Source: Planctomycetaceae bacterium (GTDB taxonomy: Bacteria > Planctomycetota > Planctomycetia > Pirellulales > Pirellulaceae). Taken from it: a stretch of DNA of 14,281 nt. Positions within the stretch are counted from its first letter, which is position 1, and each line of letters opens with the position of its first letter. The stretch spans positions 1 through 14,281 of the forward strand of contig SLEY01000108.1 in assembly GCA_007124535.1 (NCBI GenBank), read 5' to 3'. The notes below the pieces were generated by a model. The model ran no database searches and had not been told where the DNA came from. It saw only the letters and a program-made list of their open reading frames with translations. Position numbers and translations under genes: made by a program. This document shows, one piece after another, positions 1 through 6,151 of the stretch.

Positions 1-387
1 CAAGCCGCGATGCGACATAGCGACATTGGCTTGACAATGAACGTTTACACTGACCCGCGATTACTCGACCTTGCCGGCGCGGTGGAACTCTTGCCGGACT
101 TGCCGCTTGATGATCGGATCGACCGGGACGCCGCATGGGCGACTGGGACCGATGACGCCGCTGCTTCCCCTTTGCTTCCCCCTATGCTTCCCCTTGCTAC
201 AGAGAATCTGTGTAAACTAGAAGCGCTTCCTGATAATTACCCTGAACTGGACGTACAACTCCCGAAACGAGAAAAACCCGCGTTTCACGGGGGAAAACGC
301 GGGTTTTCGGGGGTTTGTGACCAGTGGGCGACTGCGGACTTGAACCGCAGACCTCCGCCGTGTGAAGACGGCGCTCTAACCAACTGA
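1..387 (+). CDS. tyrosine recombinase (phage-type integrase), C-terminal part, cut by the window edge
   Basis: The reading frame is open from the first base and codes for the last 128 residues of a site-specific recombinase. The segment MRHSDIGLTMNVYTDP matches the end of the catalytic domain of tyrosine recombinases: the second conserved histidine-arginine region is just before it and off-window, and the tyrosine nucleophile is in 'VYTDP'. After about residue 45 the protein has a proline/leucine-rich linker and then a tail unlike a folded domain. The last 17 or so residues (ATADLNRRPPPCEDGALTN) are simply the antisense translation of the tRNA-Val gene, and the TGA stop lies inside that gene. 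Such enzymes insert or excise mobile elements, often at tRNA genes. The family call is firm. Whether the translated end is natural or was acquired by insertion cannot be told from here. Confidence 0.85.
   Translation, partial: QAAMRHSDIGLTMNVYTDPRLLDLAGAVELLPDLPLDDRIDRDAAWATGTDDAAASPLLPPMLPLATENLCKLEALPDNYPELDVQLPKREKPAFHGGKRGFSGVCDQWATADLNRRPPPCEDGALTN
162..193 (+). repeat. three direct copies of TGCTTCCCC inside the integrase gene
   Basis: The nonamer TGCTTCCCC occurs exactly at 162-170, 173-181 and 185-193, at spacings of 11 and 12 bases, about one helical turn. It encodes a repeated Leu-Pro-Pro linker. Close direct repeats near the end of an integrative element can be arm-type integrase sites, but they may equally be a by-product of the repetitive protein linker. 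Confidence 0.5.
272..307 (-). terminator. Rho-independent terminator of the tRNA-Val gene
   Basis: The arms 273-285 and 295-307 form a perfect 13-bp inverted repeat (AAAACCCGCGTTT and its complement) around a 9-base loop. Read on the - strand it starts 17 bases after the tRNA 3' end and ends in a run of five T, the classic layout of an intrinsic terminator. On the + strand the stem also ends in four T, so it may act both ways. It lies wholly within the integrase reading frame. Confidence 0.8.
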
Positions 388-398
388 GCTAGTCGCCC
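325..398 (-). tRNA. tRNA-Val, anticodon CAC
   Basis: The - strand folds into a complete 74-base cloverleaf. The acceptor stem GGGCGAC pairs with GTCGCCC, the D-stem GCTC with GAGC, the anticodon stem CCGTC with GGCGG around the loop TTCACAC, and the T-stem TGCGG with CCGCA around TTCAAGT. The anticodon in the loop is CAC, which reads the valine codon GUG. The discriminator base is A, as expected for valine tRNAs. No CCA is encoded (the next bases are CTG), so it must be added after transcription. The 3' end faces the integrase, and the gene is intact, as expected where an element inserts at a tRNA 3' end and restores it. Confidence 0.95.
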
Positions 399-410
399 TG
401 GGAACGTGCC

Positions 411-440
411 AGTTTATTCGATTTGGGCGGCGATTGCCAG
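411..440 (-). promoter_or_regulatory. candidate promoter of tRNA-Val
   Basis: On the - strand CTGGCA (440-435) and TAAACT (416-411) are separated by 18 bases and each matches the sigma-70 consensus at four of six positions. The -10 box ends 12 bases before the tRNA 5' end, a sensible distance. There is no experimental or conservation support. Confidence 0.4.
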
Positions 441-635
441 AGGGTGTGGGCGGAATCCTGATCCGTCGGGGTGGGCCGTTGGGAGTTGGGCGCCGAAGCC
501 GAGTTGGGAGTGCCCGGGGCGGGTGGGTTTTGGTATGCTGGGAGAGCGTGTGGCGTCGTGGGCCGCTGAGCCGGCTGGCGGCGTCCGGGATGAATCGCAG
601 TGGGCCCCTCCTGGGGGCGGGTCATTTTTTTGATT

Positions 636-642
636 GAAGGAG
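636..642 (+). promoter_or_regulatory. ribosome binding site that sets the oxidoreductase start
   Basis: GAAGGAG lies 8 to 9 bases before the ATG at 651. It favours that codon over the in-frame ATG at 600, whose extra 17 residues are unlike the family. Confidence 0.75.
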
Positions 643-650
643 TCGCATCG

Positions 651-1691
651 ATGATTCGAGTAGGTATCGCTGGCATCGGTTTCATGGGTTGGATCCATTA
701 TTTGGCGTACCAGAAGGTGGAGGGGGTCCAGCTGGTGGCGGTTTCGGAGCCCAATGCCAAGCGTCTGGCCGGTGACTGGAGGGACATCAAGGGGAATTTC
801 GGGCCTCCGGGGGAAATGGTCGACTTGTCGGGGATCGCTCAGTACGCGGATTATCACCAGATGCTGGAGGATTCGCAGGTGGACCTGGTCGATCTTTGTC
901 TGCCGCCGGCGATGCATGCGGATGCGGCGGTGGCGGCTTCCCGTGCGGGCAAGCACGTGTTTTGCGAGAAGCCGATGGCGTTGAACCCGGCGGATTGCGA
1001 CCGGATGGTGGCCGCGTCCGCCGAGGCGAACAAGTTGCTGTTTATCGGGCACGTGCTGCCGTACTTCCCGGAATACGCCCATGCTTTGAAGCTGGTGCGC
1101 GAGGGCACGTATGGAAAACCGCTGGGCGGCTCCTTTAAGCGGGTGATCTCGGATCCCCTTTGGATCAGCGATTTCTTTGACCCGCAGCGGGTGGGGGGTC
1201 CGATGTTGGACTTGCACGTGCATGACGCCCACTTTATTCGTTTGCTGTTCGGCATGGCCCAAGCCGTGACGACTCGGGGCCGCCTGCGTGGCGAGGTTTT
1301 GGAGTATTTCAACACGTTTTTTCATTTCGCCGACCCTTCGTTGGTGGTCAGTGCGACGTGTGGCGTGATCGATCAGCAGGGGCGTCCGTTCACGCAGGGT
1401 TTCGAGTTGCATTTGGAGGAAGCCACGCTGCACTTCGAGGTAGGTTTTTACGAGGACGCGGCGGAACAGATGCCGCTGAAGATTTTGACCCGGGATGGGA
1501 AGGTGATCCGGCCGGAGTTGGGCGACGGGGACCCCATCGGCGCCTTTGTGGACGAGATCGCCGAGGTGGTGGCCTCGATTGAGTCGGGGCGACCGTCCCC
1601 CACGTTGGCTGGCGATTTAGCGCGCGATGCGTTGGTATTATGCGGCCAACAGACCGTATCGGCACGAACGGAACAGCCCGTGACCGTTTGA
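651..1691 (+). CDS. Gfo/Idh/MocA-family NAD(P)-dependent oxidoreductase
   Basis: The 346-residue protein has the usual length and layout of this family. The N-terminal Rossmann fold opens with VGIAGIGFMG (Gly8, Gly10, Gly13 form the dinucleotide-binding loop). The family's EKP motif is at 106-108 (CEKPMA), with Lys107 expected near the nicotinamide. The second, substrate-binding domain contains GGPMLDLHVHDAHF (182-195), where the histidine and aspartate are in the usual active-site position. Members oxidise or reduce sugars, inositols and related polyols, and planctomycetes carry many copies. The substrate cannot be read from the sequence. There is no signal peptide, so it is probably cytoplasmic. 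It stands alone on the + strand, about 250 bases after the tRNA and 151 bases before the sigma factor start, with no sugar gene beside it. Confidence 0.9.
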   Translation: MIRVGIAGIGFMGWIHYLAYQKVEGVQLVAVSEPNAKRLAGDWRDIKGNFGPPGEMVDLSGIAQYADYHQMLEDSQVDLVDLCLPPAMHADAAVAASRAGKHVFCEKPMALNPADCDRMVAASAEANKLLFIGHVLPYFPEYAHALKLVREGTYGKPLGGSFKRVISDPLWISDFFDPQRVGGPMLDLHVHDAHFIRLLFGMAQAVTTRGRLRGEVLEYFNTFFHFADPSLVVSATCGVIDQQGRPFTQGFELHLEEATLHFEVGFYEDAAEQMPLKILTRDGKVIRPELGDGDPIGAFVDEIAEVVASIESGRPSPTLAGDLARDALVLCGQQTVSARTEQPVTV

Positions 1692-1829
1692 GGTCGGCGA
1701 TGATTTGACAATTTGCCTAACAAGCTTCAAGATTAGGATTAGGGACAGAGACTCTTCGACGCTTCCTCGCTCGGCCCGCCGTATTGTTCGCCCGGAGAAC
1801 TCGGCCCCGCCATTTGCAGTGCGCGATTC

Positions 1830-1836
1830 GGAGGAG
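1830..1836 (+). promoter_or_regulatory. ribosome binding site for the TTG start of the sigma factor
   Basis: GGAGGAG sits 6 bases before the TTG at 1843. The frame continues upstream to an ATT-type codon near 1705, but those 46 codons read as non-protein-like sequence, and the family's N-terminus matches the TTG start. Confidence 0.75.
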
Positions 1837-1842
1837 CGCGTC

Positions 1843-2412
1843 TTGAACGACGAGACGGAGTTGATTCAGGCAGCCACACGTGGTGATCGTGGGGCGTTCG
1901 AGGTATTGGTGCGCCGTTACCAGGACCGGCTGTATACGGCCGTGGTTCACATTGTGGGCTGCCGATCCGAAGCGGAGGATGTGGTGCAAGATGCGTTTGT
2001 GCAGGCTTATGTGAAGTTGGACACGTTCAAGCATCAAAGCCGGTTTTACACGTGGCTGTACCGGATCGCCTTCAATGTTTCCATCAGCCGTCGTCGTCGT
2101 CGCCGGAGGGTCGAGGTGTCTTGGGACGAGAGCCGGGAGCTGGCGGGGGAGGAGCCCGTCGATTCGGGGGAATCGCCTATGGATCCGCTGGAGCAAGCGG
2201 AGCGCCGGCAGCTGCTGGAACAGGCGATGGGTCGTTTGACGGAGGAGCACCGGTCGATCATTGTGCTACGGCATCTGGAGGAGTTCAGTTACGAAGAGAT
2301 TGCCGAGATCCTGGTGATCTCCGTGGGCACGGTTCGCAGCCGTCTGCACCGTGCTCGTGCGGCTTTACTGGGGCATCTGCAGCAATTGATGCCGGATGAA
2401 ACGGTATTCTGA
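1843..2412 (+). CDS. ECF (sigma-70 family group 4) RNA polymerase sigma factor
   Basis: The 189-residue protein has the two domains of an extracytoplasmic-function sigma factor. Region 2 covers about residues 20-88, with DVVQDAFVQAY (46-56) binding the polymerase and FYTWLYRIAFN (68-78) in the -10-recognition part. Region 4 covers about 122-178 and holds the helix-turn-helix FSYEEIAEILVISVGTVRSR that reads the -35 element. The linker begins with seven arginines in a row (83-89), partly encoded by four CGT repeats, and continues acidic and proline-containing. It directs RNA polymerase to a regulon that cannot be named. No anti-sigma or zinc-finger regulator follows: the next gene converges from the other strand after 28 bases. 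The partner may be encoded elsewhere, or activity may be controlled at transcription. Confidence 0.93.
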   Translation: MNDETELIQAATRGDRGAFEVLVRRYQDRLYTAVVHIVGCRSEAEDVVQDAFVQAYVKLDTFKHQSRFYTWLYRIAFNVSISRRRRRRRVEVSWDESRELAGEEPVDSGESPMDPLEQAERRQLLEQAMGRLTEEHRSIIVLRHLEEFSYEEIAEILVISVGTVRSRLHRARAALLGHLQQLMPDETVF

Positions 2413-2440
2413 GCGGGGCGGCGGCGGGGCTGCCGCGGGT

Positions 2441-4243
2441 TCAGCGGGTTTGGGGCCAGCGGAGTACGGCTTGGATCAGGTAGGTCAGGAGGTGTTGCAG
2501 CCGTTCGGGTTGGATTTGGCGGGCGATCTGTTCGGCTCGGGCGCGGTGTTTTTCGATCAGTTGGTGTGCTTGATCGAAGACGCCGGCTTCGCGATACAGT
2601 TGTCCGGCGCGGTGCAGGCGGGCCGGATCGTCGTCGGTTTTCCGCGGGTCGCCGACCAGGCGGGTCAGTTCTTCGAGGGTTTGCCGAGGCAGGTTCTGGA
2701 GGGCCAGGGCCCAGAGCAAGGTGGGGCGGCCGTCCAGCAGGTCGCGTCCCCGCTGGCGTTTGTTCAGTCGATCCTCCTGCCAATCGTCCAGGTCATTGAG
2801 GATTTGGAAGGCGATGCCCAGATTGCTGGCGAACCTCCGGACGGGTTGGCGATAGGGTTCGACGGTTCCGGCCAGTCGGAGTCCGCAAACCAGCGCGGCT
2901 TCGAAGGCGGGGGCGGTTTTCAAGGCATAGATTTTCAAGGCATCCAGGGGCGTCAAACGCTTGTCCCGCGCGTCCCGCCACAGCAACTCCGCACCTTGCC
3001 CTTCGCACAGTCGGGTATGCGCGTCGGCCAGGCAGTCGAGCAAGTCGGCGACGACTTGAGGTCCGAGCACCGGAGTTTCGCTGCTGACCAAGCGGTAACC
3101 GCGGCCGATCAGGTAGTCTCCCACGTTGATGGCGGTGGGGGCGCCCCAGCGGCGATGGAGCGTGGTCTGGCCGTAGCGAAAGGCATCATCATCTTCGATG
3201 TCGTCATGGACCAGCGAGGCTTTGTGAAAGATTTCGATGGACAGGGCGGTGCGTTTGACGGCGTCGGGAAAGGCTTGGACGCAGTCCGAGCCGTCGCGGG
3301 CGGTGGCTTGGCCGCCCGTCAGGGCGTCGTAGGCGGCCAGGGTGATGAACGGTCGCGAGTACTTGCCGCCTGCTGCCAGGAACTCGTAGGCGATCGCCTC
3401 GGTCGCCGCGATCGGGTCGAGGGCCGGCGCGGCGGTTCCCGGAGGCGTGGTGGCGTCCGCACGCCGCCGGGGCAGTAGCCGTTCGAATTCGGGCGAGGCG
3501 AACAATCCGGCCGCACCCCGCATCAGGTGCAAGTAACTGCGCGGCGCCTGGCGGGTGGGCGGTCCCTGCAGGCGGATCATTTCGAGCACCCAGTCCTCAT
3601 CGACGGACGAACTGCGGCAATCGTGGGACAGCAAGGGAACCGCCATACAGGGGATGCCGGCCGCCAGGATCTTGTCGATCGCTTTCTCCAGCACGTTCAG
3701 GCAGGCGACTCCCACAATCGCATCCACCTGGCCGCTGACGATGATCTTCAGCACGATCGGCGAGCCTTCGGCAATCAGCACCCGGTACCCCAGCCTTTCG
3801 GCGACGCCACGGAAATCGGCGATACTGCAGGCCCCGCATTCGTGGCACTCCAAGCCATGCTGTTCGTATTCGGCCGGGCATCCCACGGCCCGTTTCAGGC
3901 AATGGGGCAGCAGCAGCAGGCGTCGGGCGGGGGACGTCGCCGCGACCTGTTCCCGCCAGAACTCGGACGCCAGCGCAACCATGGTCCAACCCAAGTAGCT
4001 CGGGGGCAAGGCCGCGTCCCGCAGTAATCGCGAGGCGACCCGTTCCATCGTGTCCATGCTCAACGGTTGCGATGGGTCCAAGCGGCGGGCCTCATCGCCG
4101 CAGGCGCGGCGGATCTGCTCGCGTACCGAGCGCCGCGAGGGCACCTCTTTCCGATCCGCCGCTTTGCGAACCGCGGTCCGCGGGTTGAAGCCGGGCGGGC
4201 CCGAATCGGGGGAACTCGAGTGCGAGGCACTGGTGATGGTCAC
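2441..4243 (-). CDS. DUF116 domain fused to a trans-polyprenyl diphosphate synthase
   Basis: The 600-residue protein joins two modules. Residues about 60-230 are a DUF116 domain, with cysteines 115, 122, 133, 136 and 139 (LLPHCLKRAVGC, then LECHECGAC), which look like a metal or Fe-S site. Residues about 275-600 are a class I isoprenyl diphosphate synthase: GGKYSRP (292-298), first Asp-rich motif HDDIED (346-351), Lys-Thr at 442-443, and FQILNDLDD (479-487) where the second DDxxD motif normally lies. The enzyme part would condense isopentenyl diphosphate with an allylic primer. There is no aromatic residue four or five places before the first motif, which suggests a C20 or longer product. The GTG start (4243-4241) shares four bases with the hemH stop (GTGA), so translation is probably coupled. 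DUF116 function is not known to me. No N-terminal extension into hemH is needed. Confidence 0.85.
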   Translation of the reverse strand: MTITSASHSSSPDSGPPGFNPRTAVRKAADRKEVPSRRSVREQIRRACGDEARRLDPSQPLSMDTMERVASRLLRDAALPPSYLGWTMVALASEFWREQVAATSPARRLLLLPHCLKRAVGCPAEYEQHGLECHECGACSIADFRGVAERLGYRVLIAEGSPIVLKIIVSGQVDAIVGVACLNVLEKAIDKILAAGIPCMAVPLLSHDCRSSSVDEDWVLEMIRLQGPPTRQAPRSYLHLMRGAAGLFASPEFERLLPRRRADATTPPGTAAPALDPIAATEAIAYEFLAAGGKYSRPFITLAAYDALTGGQATARDGSDCVQAFPDAVKRTALSIEIFHKASLVHDDIEDDDAFRYGQTTLHRRWGAPTAINVGDYLIGRGYRLVSSETPVLGPQVVADLLDCLADAHTRLCEGQGAELLWRDARDKRLTPLDALKIYALKTAPAFEAALVCGLRLAGTVEPYRQPVRRFASNLGIAFQILNDLDDWQEDRLNKRQRGRDLLDGRPTLLWALALQNLPRQTLEELTRLVGDPRKTDDDPARLHRAGQLYREAGVFDQAHQLIEKHRARAEQIARQIQPERLQHLLTYLIQAVLRWPQTR

Positions 4244-5316
4244 GATGCGGGCCCTCGCGACGCGGCAGCGGACGGTGGTCCCGGCAGACAGCAATCCGAG
4301 GGGCAGATATCGGGATGCGGCCCGTATCGACCCACCACGGGGCGGGTGGAACGGGACTCCAAACGTTCCAGGAACAGGTCGCGGATCATCTGCACGAACA
4401 GGGGATGTGTCCCCACCGTCGCCGCTCGGACCATCGGCAGCCGACATCGCCGGGCCGCCTCGCGGGCCTCCACATCCAAATCGAATAGCACCTCGACGTG
4501 ATCCGAAAGGAAACCGACGGGTACGATCACCAAGCTGCCAGGCGCTTCGTCCGTTTGCAATTGCTCGATGGCATCGCAGACGTCCGGCTCCAACCAAGGC
4601 TGACCGGGGGGGCCGCTCCGGCTCTGATAGACCAGCCGATCGCGGGTCACTCCGGCACGCTGGCTGACCAACCGGCAGGTCTCTTTCAACTGCCGGACAT
4701 AGTGACAGCAATCCGCCATGGCTCGGGGCAGACTGTGGGCCGTGTAGAAGACCCACGTCCGATCGCGGAGGTCCCTCGGCACGGATTCCAGTGCCTCCGT
4801 GACCCGGGCGGCTTGGGCTGCGACAAAGCCCGGATGGTTGTAGAAAACGCGAATCTTATCGACCCGGGGGGCAGCCGGCCCGACCGCATCGCAGGCCGCT
4901 TGAATGTCCTCCCGATACTGGCGGCAACCGGAATAGGAACTGTAGGCCGAGGTGACCCAAGCCAGGGCGCGGCGGACTCCTTGTTCCGCCATCTGGCGAA
5001 TCGTATCCGTGAGGAAGGGATGCCAGTTGCGGTTTCCCCAAAATAAGGGCAACTGAACGCCAGCGGCCTGCAACTGAGGCTGAACCAGTCGCATCCACTG
5101 GCGGACTTGCTCGTTGATGGGACTGGCACCGCCGAATTGTTCGTAGTGCTGAGCGACTTGCAGCAAGCGCTCGCGGGGAACGCGTTTGCCGCGGACCACG
5201 TTTTCGAGGAACGGCAGGACGTCCTCGCTCCGCTCGGGCCCGCCAAACGAAACGATCAACAGCGCGTCGTAAGAATCCGGCATACTCCCGTTCGCCTTGG
5301 CTCGGTTTTCAGTCAT
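4240..5316 (-). CDS. hemH: ferrochelatase, probably with a [2Fe-2S] cluster
   Basis: The 358-residue protein inserts ferrous iron into a porphyrin in haem synthesis. It opens with the family signature YDALLIVSFGGPE (16-28). The catalytic histidine is in FYTAHSLP (His194), and the conserved acidic site is in GFLSDHVEVLFDLD (His273, Glu275). SAYSSYSGCRQYRED places Cys131 where the actinobacterial Fe-S ferrochelatases have their internal ligand. The C-terminal tail adds Cys338, Cys342 and Cys343 (CPSDCC), giving the four ligands expected for a [2Fe-2S] cluster. That comparison is from memory of the family. There is no C-terminal membrane anchor. The ATG at 5316 has a poor ribosome site; an ATG at 5283, 11 codons in, is the alternative. 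It heads a probable two-gene operon with the DUF116-prenyl synthase. The product porphyrin (coproporphyrin or protoporphyrin) cannot be decided here. Confidence 0.93.
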   Translation of the reverse strand: MTENRAKANGSMPDSYDALLIVSFGGPERSEDVLPFLENVVRGKRVPRERLLQVAQHYEQFGGASPINEQVRQWMRLVQPQLQAAGVQLPLFWGNRNWHPFLTDTIRQMAEQGVRRALAWVTSAYSSYSGCRQYREDIQAACDAVGPAAPRVDKIRVFYNHPGFVAAQAARVTEALESVPRDLRDRTWVFYTAHSLPRAMADCCHYVRQLKETCRLVSQRAGVTRDRLVYQSRSGPPGQPWLEPDVCDAIEQLQTDEAPGSLVIVPVGFLSDHVEVLFDLDVEAREAARRCRLPMVRAATVGTHPLFVQMIRDLFLERLESRSTRPVVGRYGPHPDICPSDCCLPGPPSAAASRGPAS

Positions 5317-5351
5317 CGGTTCGCTGACGGGTTGGGCTGCGTTCTTGGTGG

Positions 5352-5380
5352 ATTGTGTGCAGTTTTGGCGAGGCAGGCAA
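5352..5380 (-). promoter_or_regulatory. candidate promoter of hemH
   Basis: On the - strand TTGCCT (5380-5375) and CACAAT (5357-5352) are 17 bases apart and each matches the sigma-70 consensus at four of six positions. The start codon follows the -10 box by 35 bases. The 237-base gap behind hemH makes a promoter here likely. Confidence 0.35.
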
Positions 5381-5441
5381 GGGGGGCAAGTGGATGGTAC
5401 CGACCAGGCGGTCGGCGGGAGGGAGTCCTAGCCACGTCAAC

Positions 5442-5478
5442 CGGCTGCGCCGCCAGAATTTAGTGGAGTGCGCAGCCG
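5442..5478. repeat. 8-bp inverted repeat between hemH and the DUF3467 gene
   Basis: CGGCTGCG at 5442-5449 and its exact complement CGCAGCCG at 5471-5478 flank 21 bases. No T-run follows on either strand, so this is not a standard intrinsic terminator. It could be a Rho-dependent end, an operator, or chance in G+C-rich DNA. Confidence 0.35.
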
Positions 5479-5567
5479 ATAGATTCTAGCGGGCATTTCA
5501 AGAACCGTCGGAACGGGGGTGCCCGACAGGCGGTTCCCCACCGATCCGAGCGGTTATTCTTGGTGCG

Positions 5568-5966
5568 CTATTTCTGCTGGTGCGACCGCAAGCGCTTGTT
5601 GATATCCGTCTCGAGAACTCCGAACACCGCTTCGTGGCGTTGGACGGACATCCCGAGCGCGTGCAGCAGGCGCTTGGCCGTAAAGAAGTTCACGATGATC
5701 CGCTGCGTGACCTTGATCGGATTGGTGGGCATGCCCACGGGTTGCGGGTTCAGCCCGAAATCGATAATCAACTCTTCGGGCGAACCGGTGACGCGGCAGA
5801 AGTTGGCATAGCTGGCGGTCAACACGCTGTCGTCGACCTGCAGTTGCTGTTGCTGCTGCGGGGGGGCCGCCTGTTGTGGGGGCGTGACCCCCGCTTCCGG
5901 CTGGCTCGCGGCCTGCGGGGCTTCGGTACCGGTTTGTTCGGCGGCTTGCTGTTCTTCTTTTGCCAT
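5568..5966 (-). CDS. DUF3467 family protein
   Basis: The 132-residue protein has a low-complexity Gln/Pro/Ala-rich N-terminus (about 1-42, including a run of five Gln) and then the conserved DUF3467 core: ASYANFCRVTGSPEELIIDFG, GLNPQPVGMPTNPIKVTQRI and FTAKRLLHALGMSVQRHEAVFG. The core is small, soluble and has no membrane segment or signal peptide. Its molecular function is unknown to me. I chose the ATG at 5966 because GGAGAG (5976-5971) stands four bases before it; an in-frame ATG at 5978 would add four residues and has no comparable site. It lies 185 bases after the M50 gene and 251 bases before hemH, on the same strand, so it could be a single-gene unit or the tail of the upstream cluster. 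Confidence 0.85.
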   Translation of the reverse strand: MAKEEQQAAEQTGTEAPQAASQPEAGVTPPQQAAPPQQQQQLQVDDSVLTASYANFCRVTGSPEELIIDFGLNPQPVGMPTNPIKVTQRIIVNFFTAKRLLHALGMSVQRHEAVFGVLETDINKRLRSHQQK

Positions 5967-6021
5967 CAGTCTCTCCATCTTTCTTGCGTGAAAAAAAACG
6001 CGATGGGTGCCTCCAAGCGGA

Positions 6022-6034
6022 TGACACCTGTCAA
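6022..6034 (-). promoter_or_regulatory. TGACA-CC-TGTCA inverted repeat overlapping a consensus -35 hexamer
   Basis: TGACA (6022-6026) and TGTCA (6029-6033) face each other across two bases. On the - strand the right half belongs to a perfect TTGACA (6034-6029), about 63 bases before the DUF3467 start. No good -10 box follows at 16-18 bases, so this is only a possible operator or promoter. Confidence 0.2.
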
Positions 6035-6151
6035 CTCGCCGACCAAGACGATCGGGCTACCCGGGCAGTCGCGCTCCGGCGCGGCTATCGCAGGGTGTAT
6101 CCTAACAGAATCCATTGTGCTCGAAGAGGGGGGGGTACCTGCCGGAAAAGC

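Noticed and set aside
604..631. GCCCC/GGGGC hairpin followed by seven T before the oxidoreductase ribosome site
   Set aside because: The stem is only 5 bp and six bases separate it from the T-run, too far for a normal terminator. No upstream gene needs one; attenuation is possible but unsupported.
406..633. Possible small genes between the tRNA and the oxidoreductase, on either strand
   Set aside because: The translations are low-complexity, rich in Gly, Trp, Pro and Arg, with no ribosome site and no motif.
1705..1739. Consensus TTGACA (1705-1710) before the sigma factor as a promoter
   Set aside because: The best -10 at 17-18 bases (CAAGAT or AAGATT) is poor, and the better TAGGAT is 23 bases away.
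4244..4756. Upstream extension of the DUF116-prenyl synthase frame by 171 codons
   Set aside because: It lies antiphase within hemH, whose family motifs are certain; the GTG at 4243 gives a natural 4-base overlap.
5502..5536. GAACCG...CGGTTC imperfect hairpin as terminator of the DUF3467 gene
   Set aside because: The stem has a bulge and no T-run follows on the - strand.
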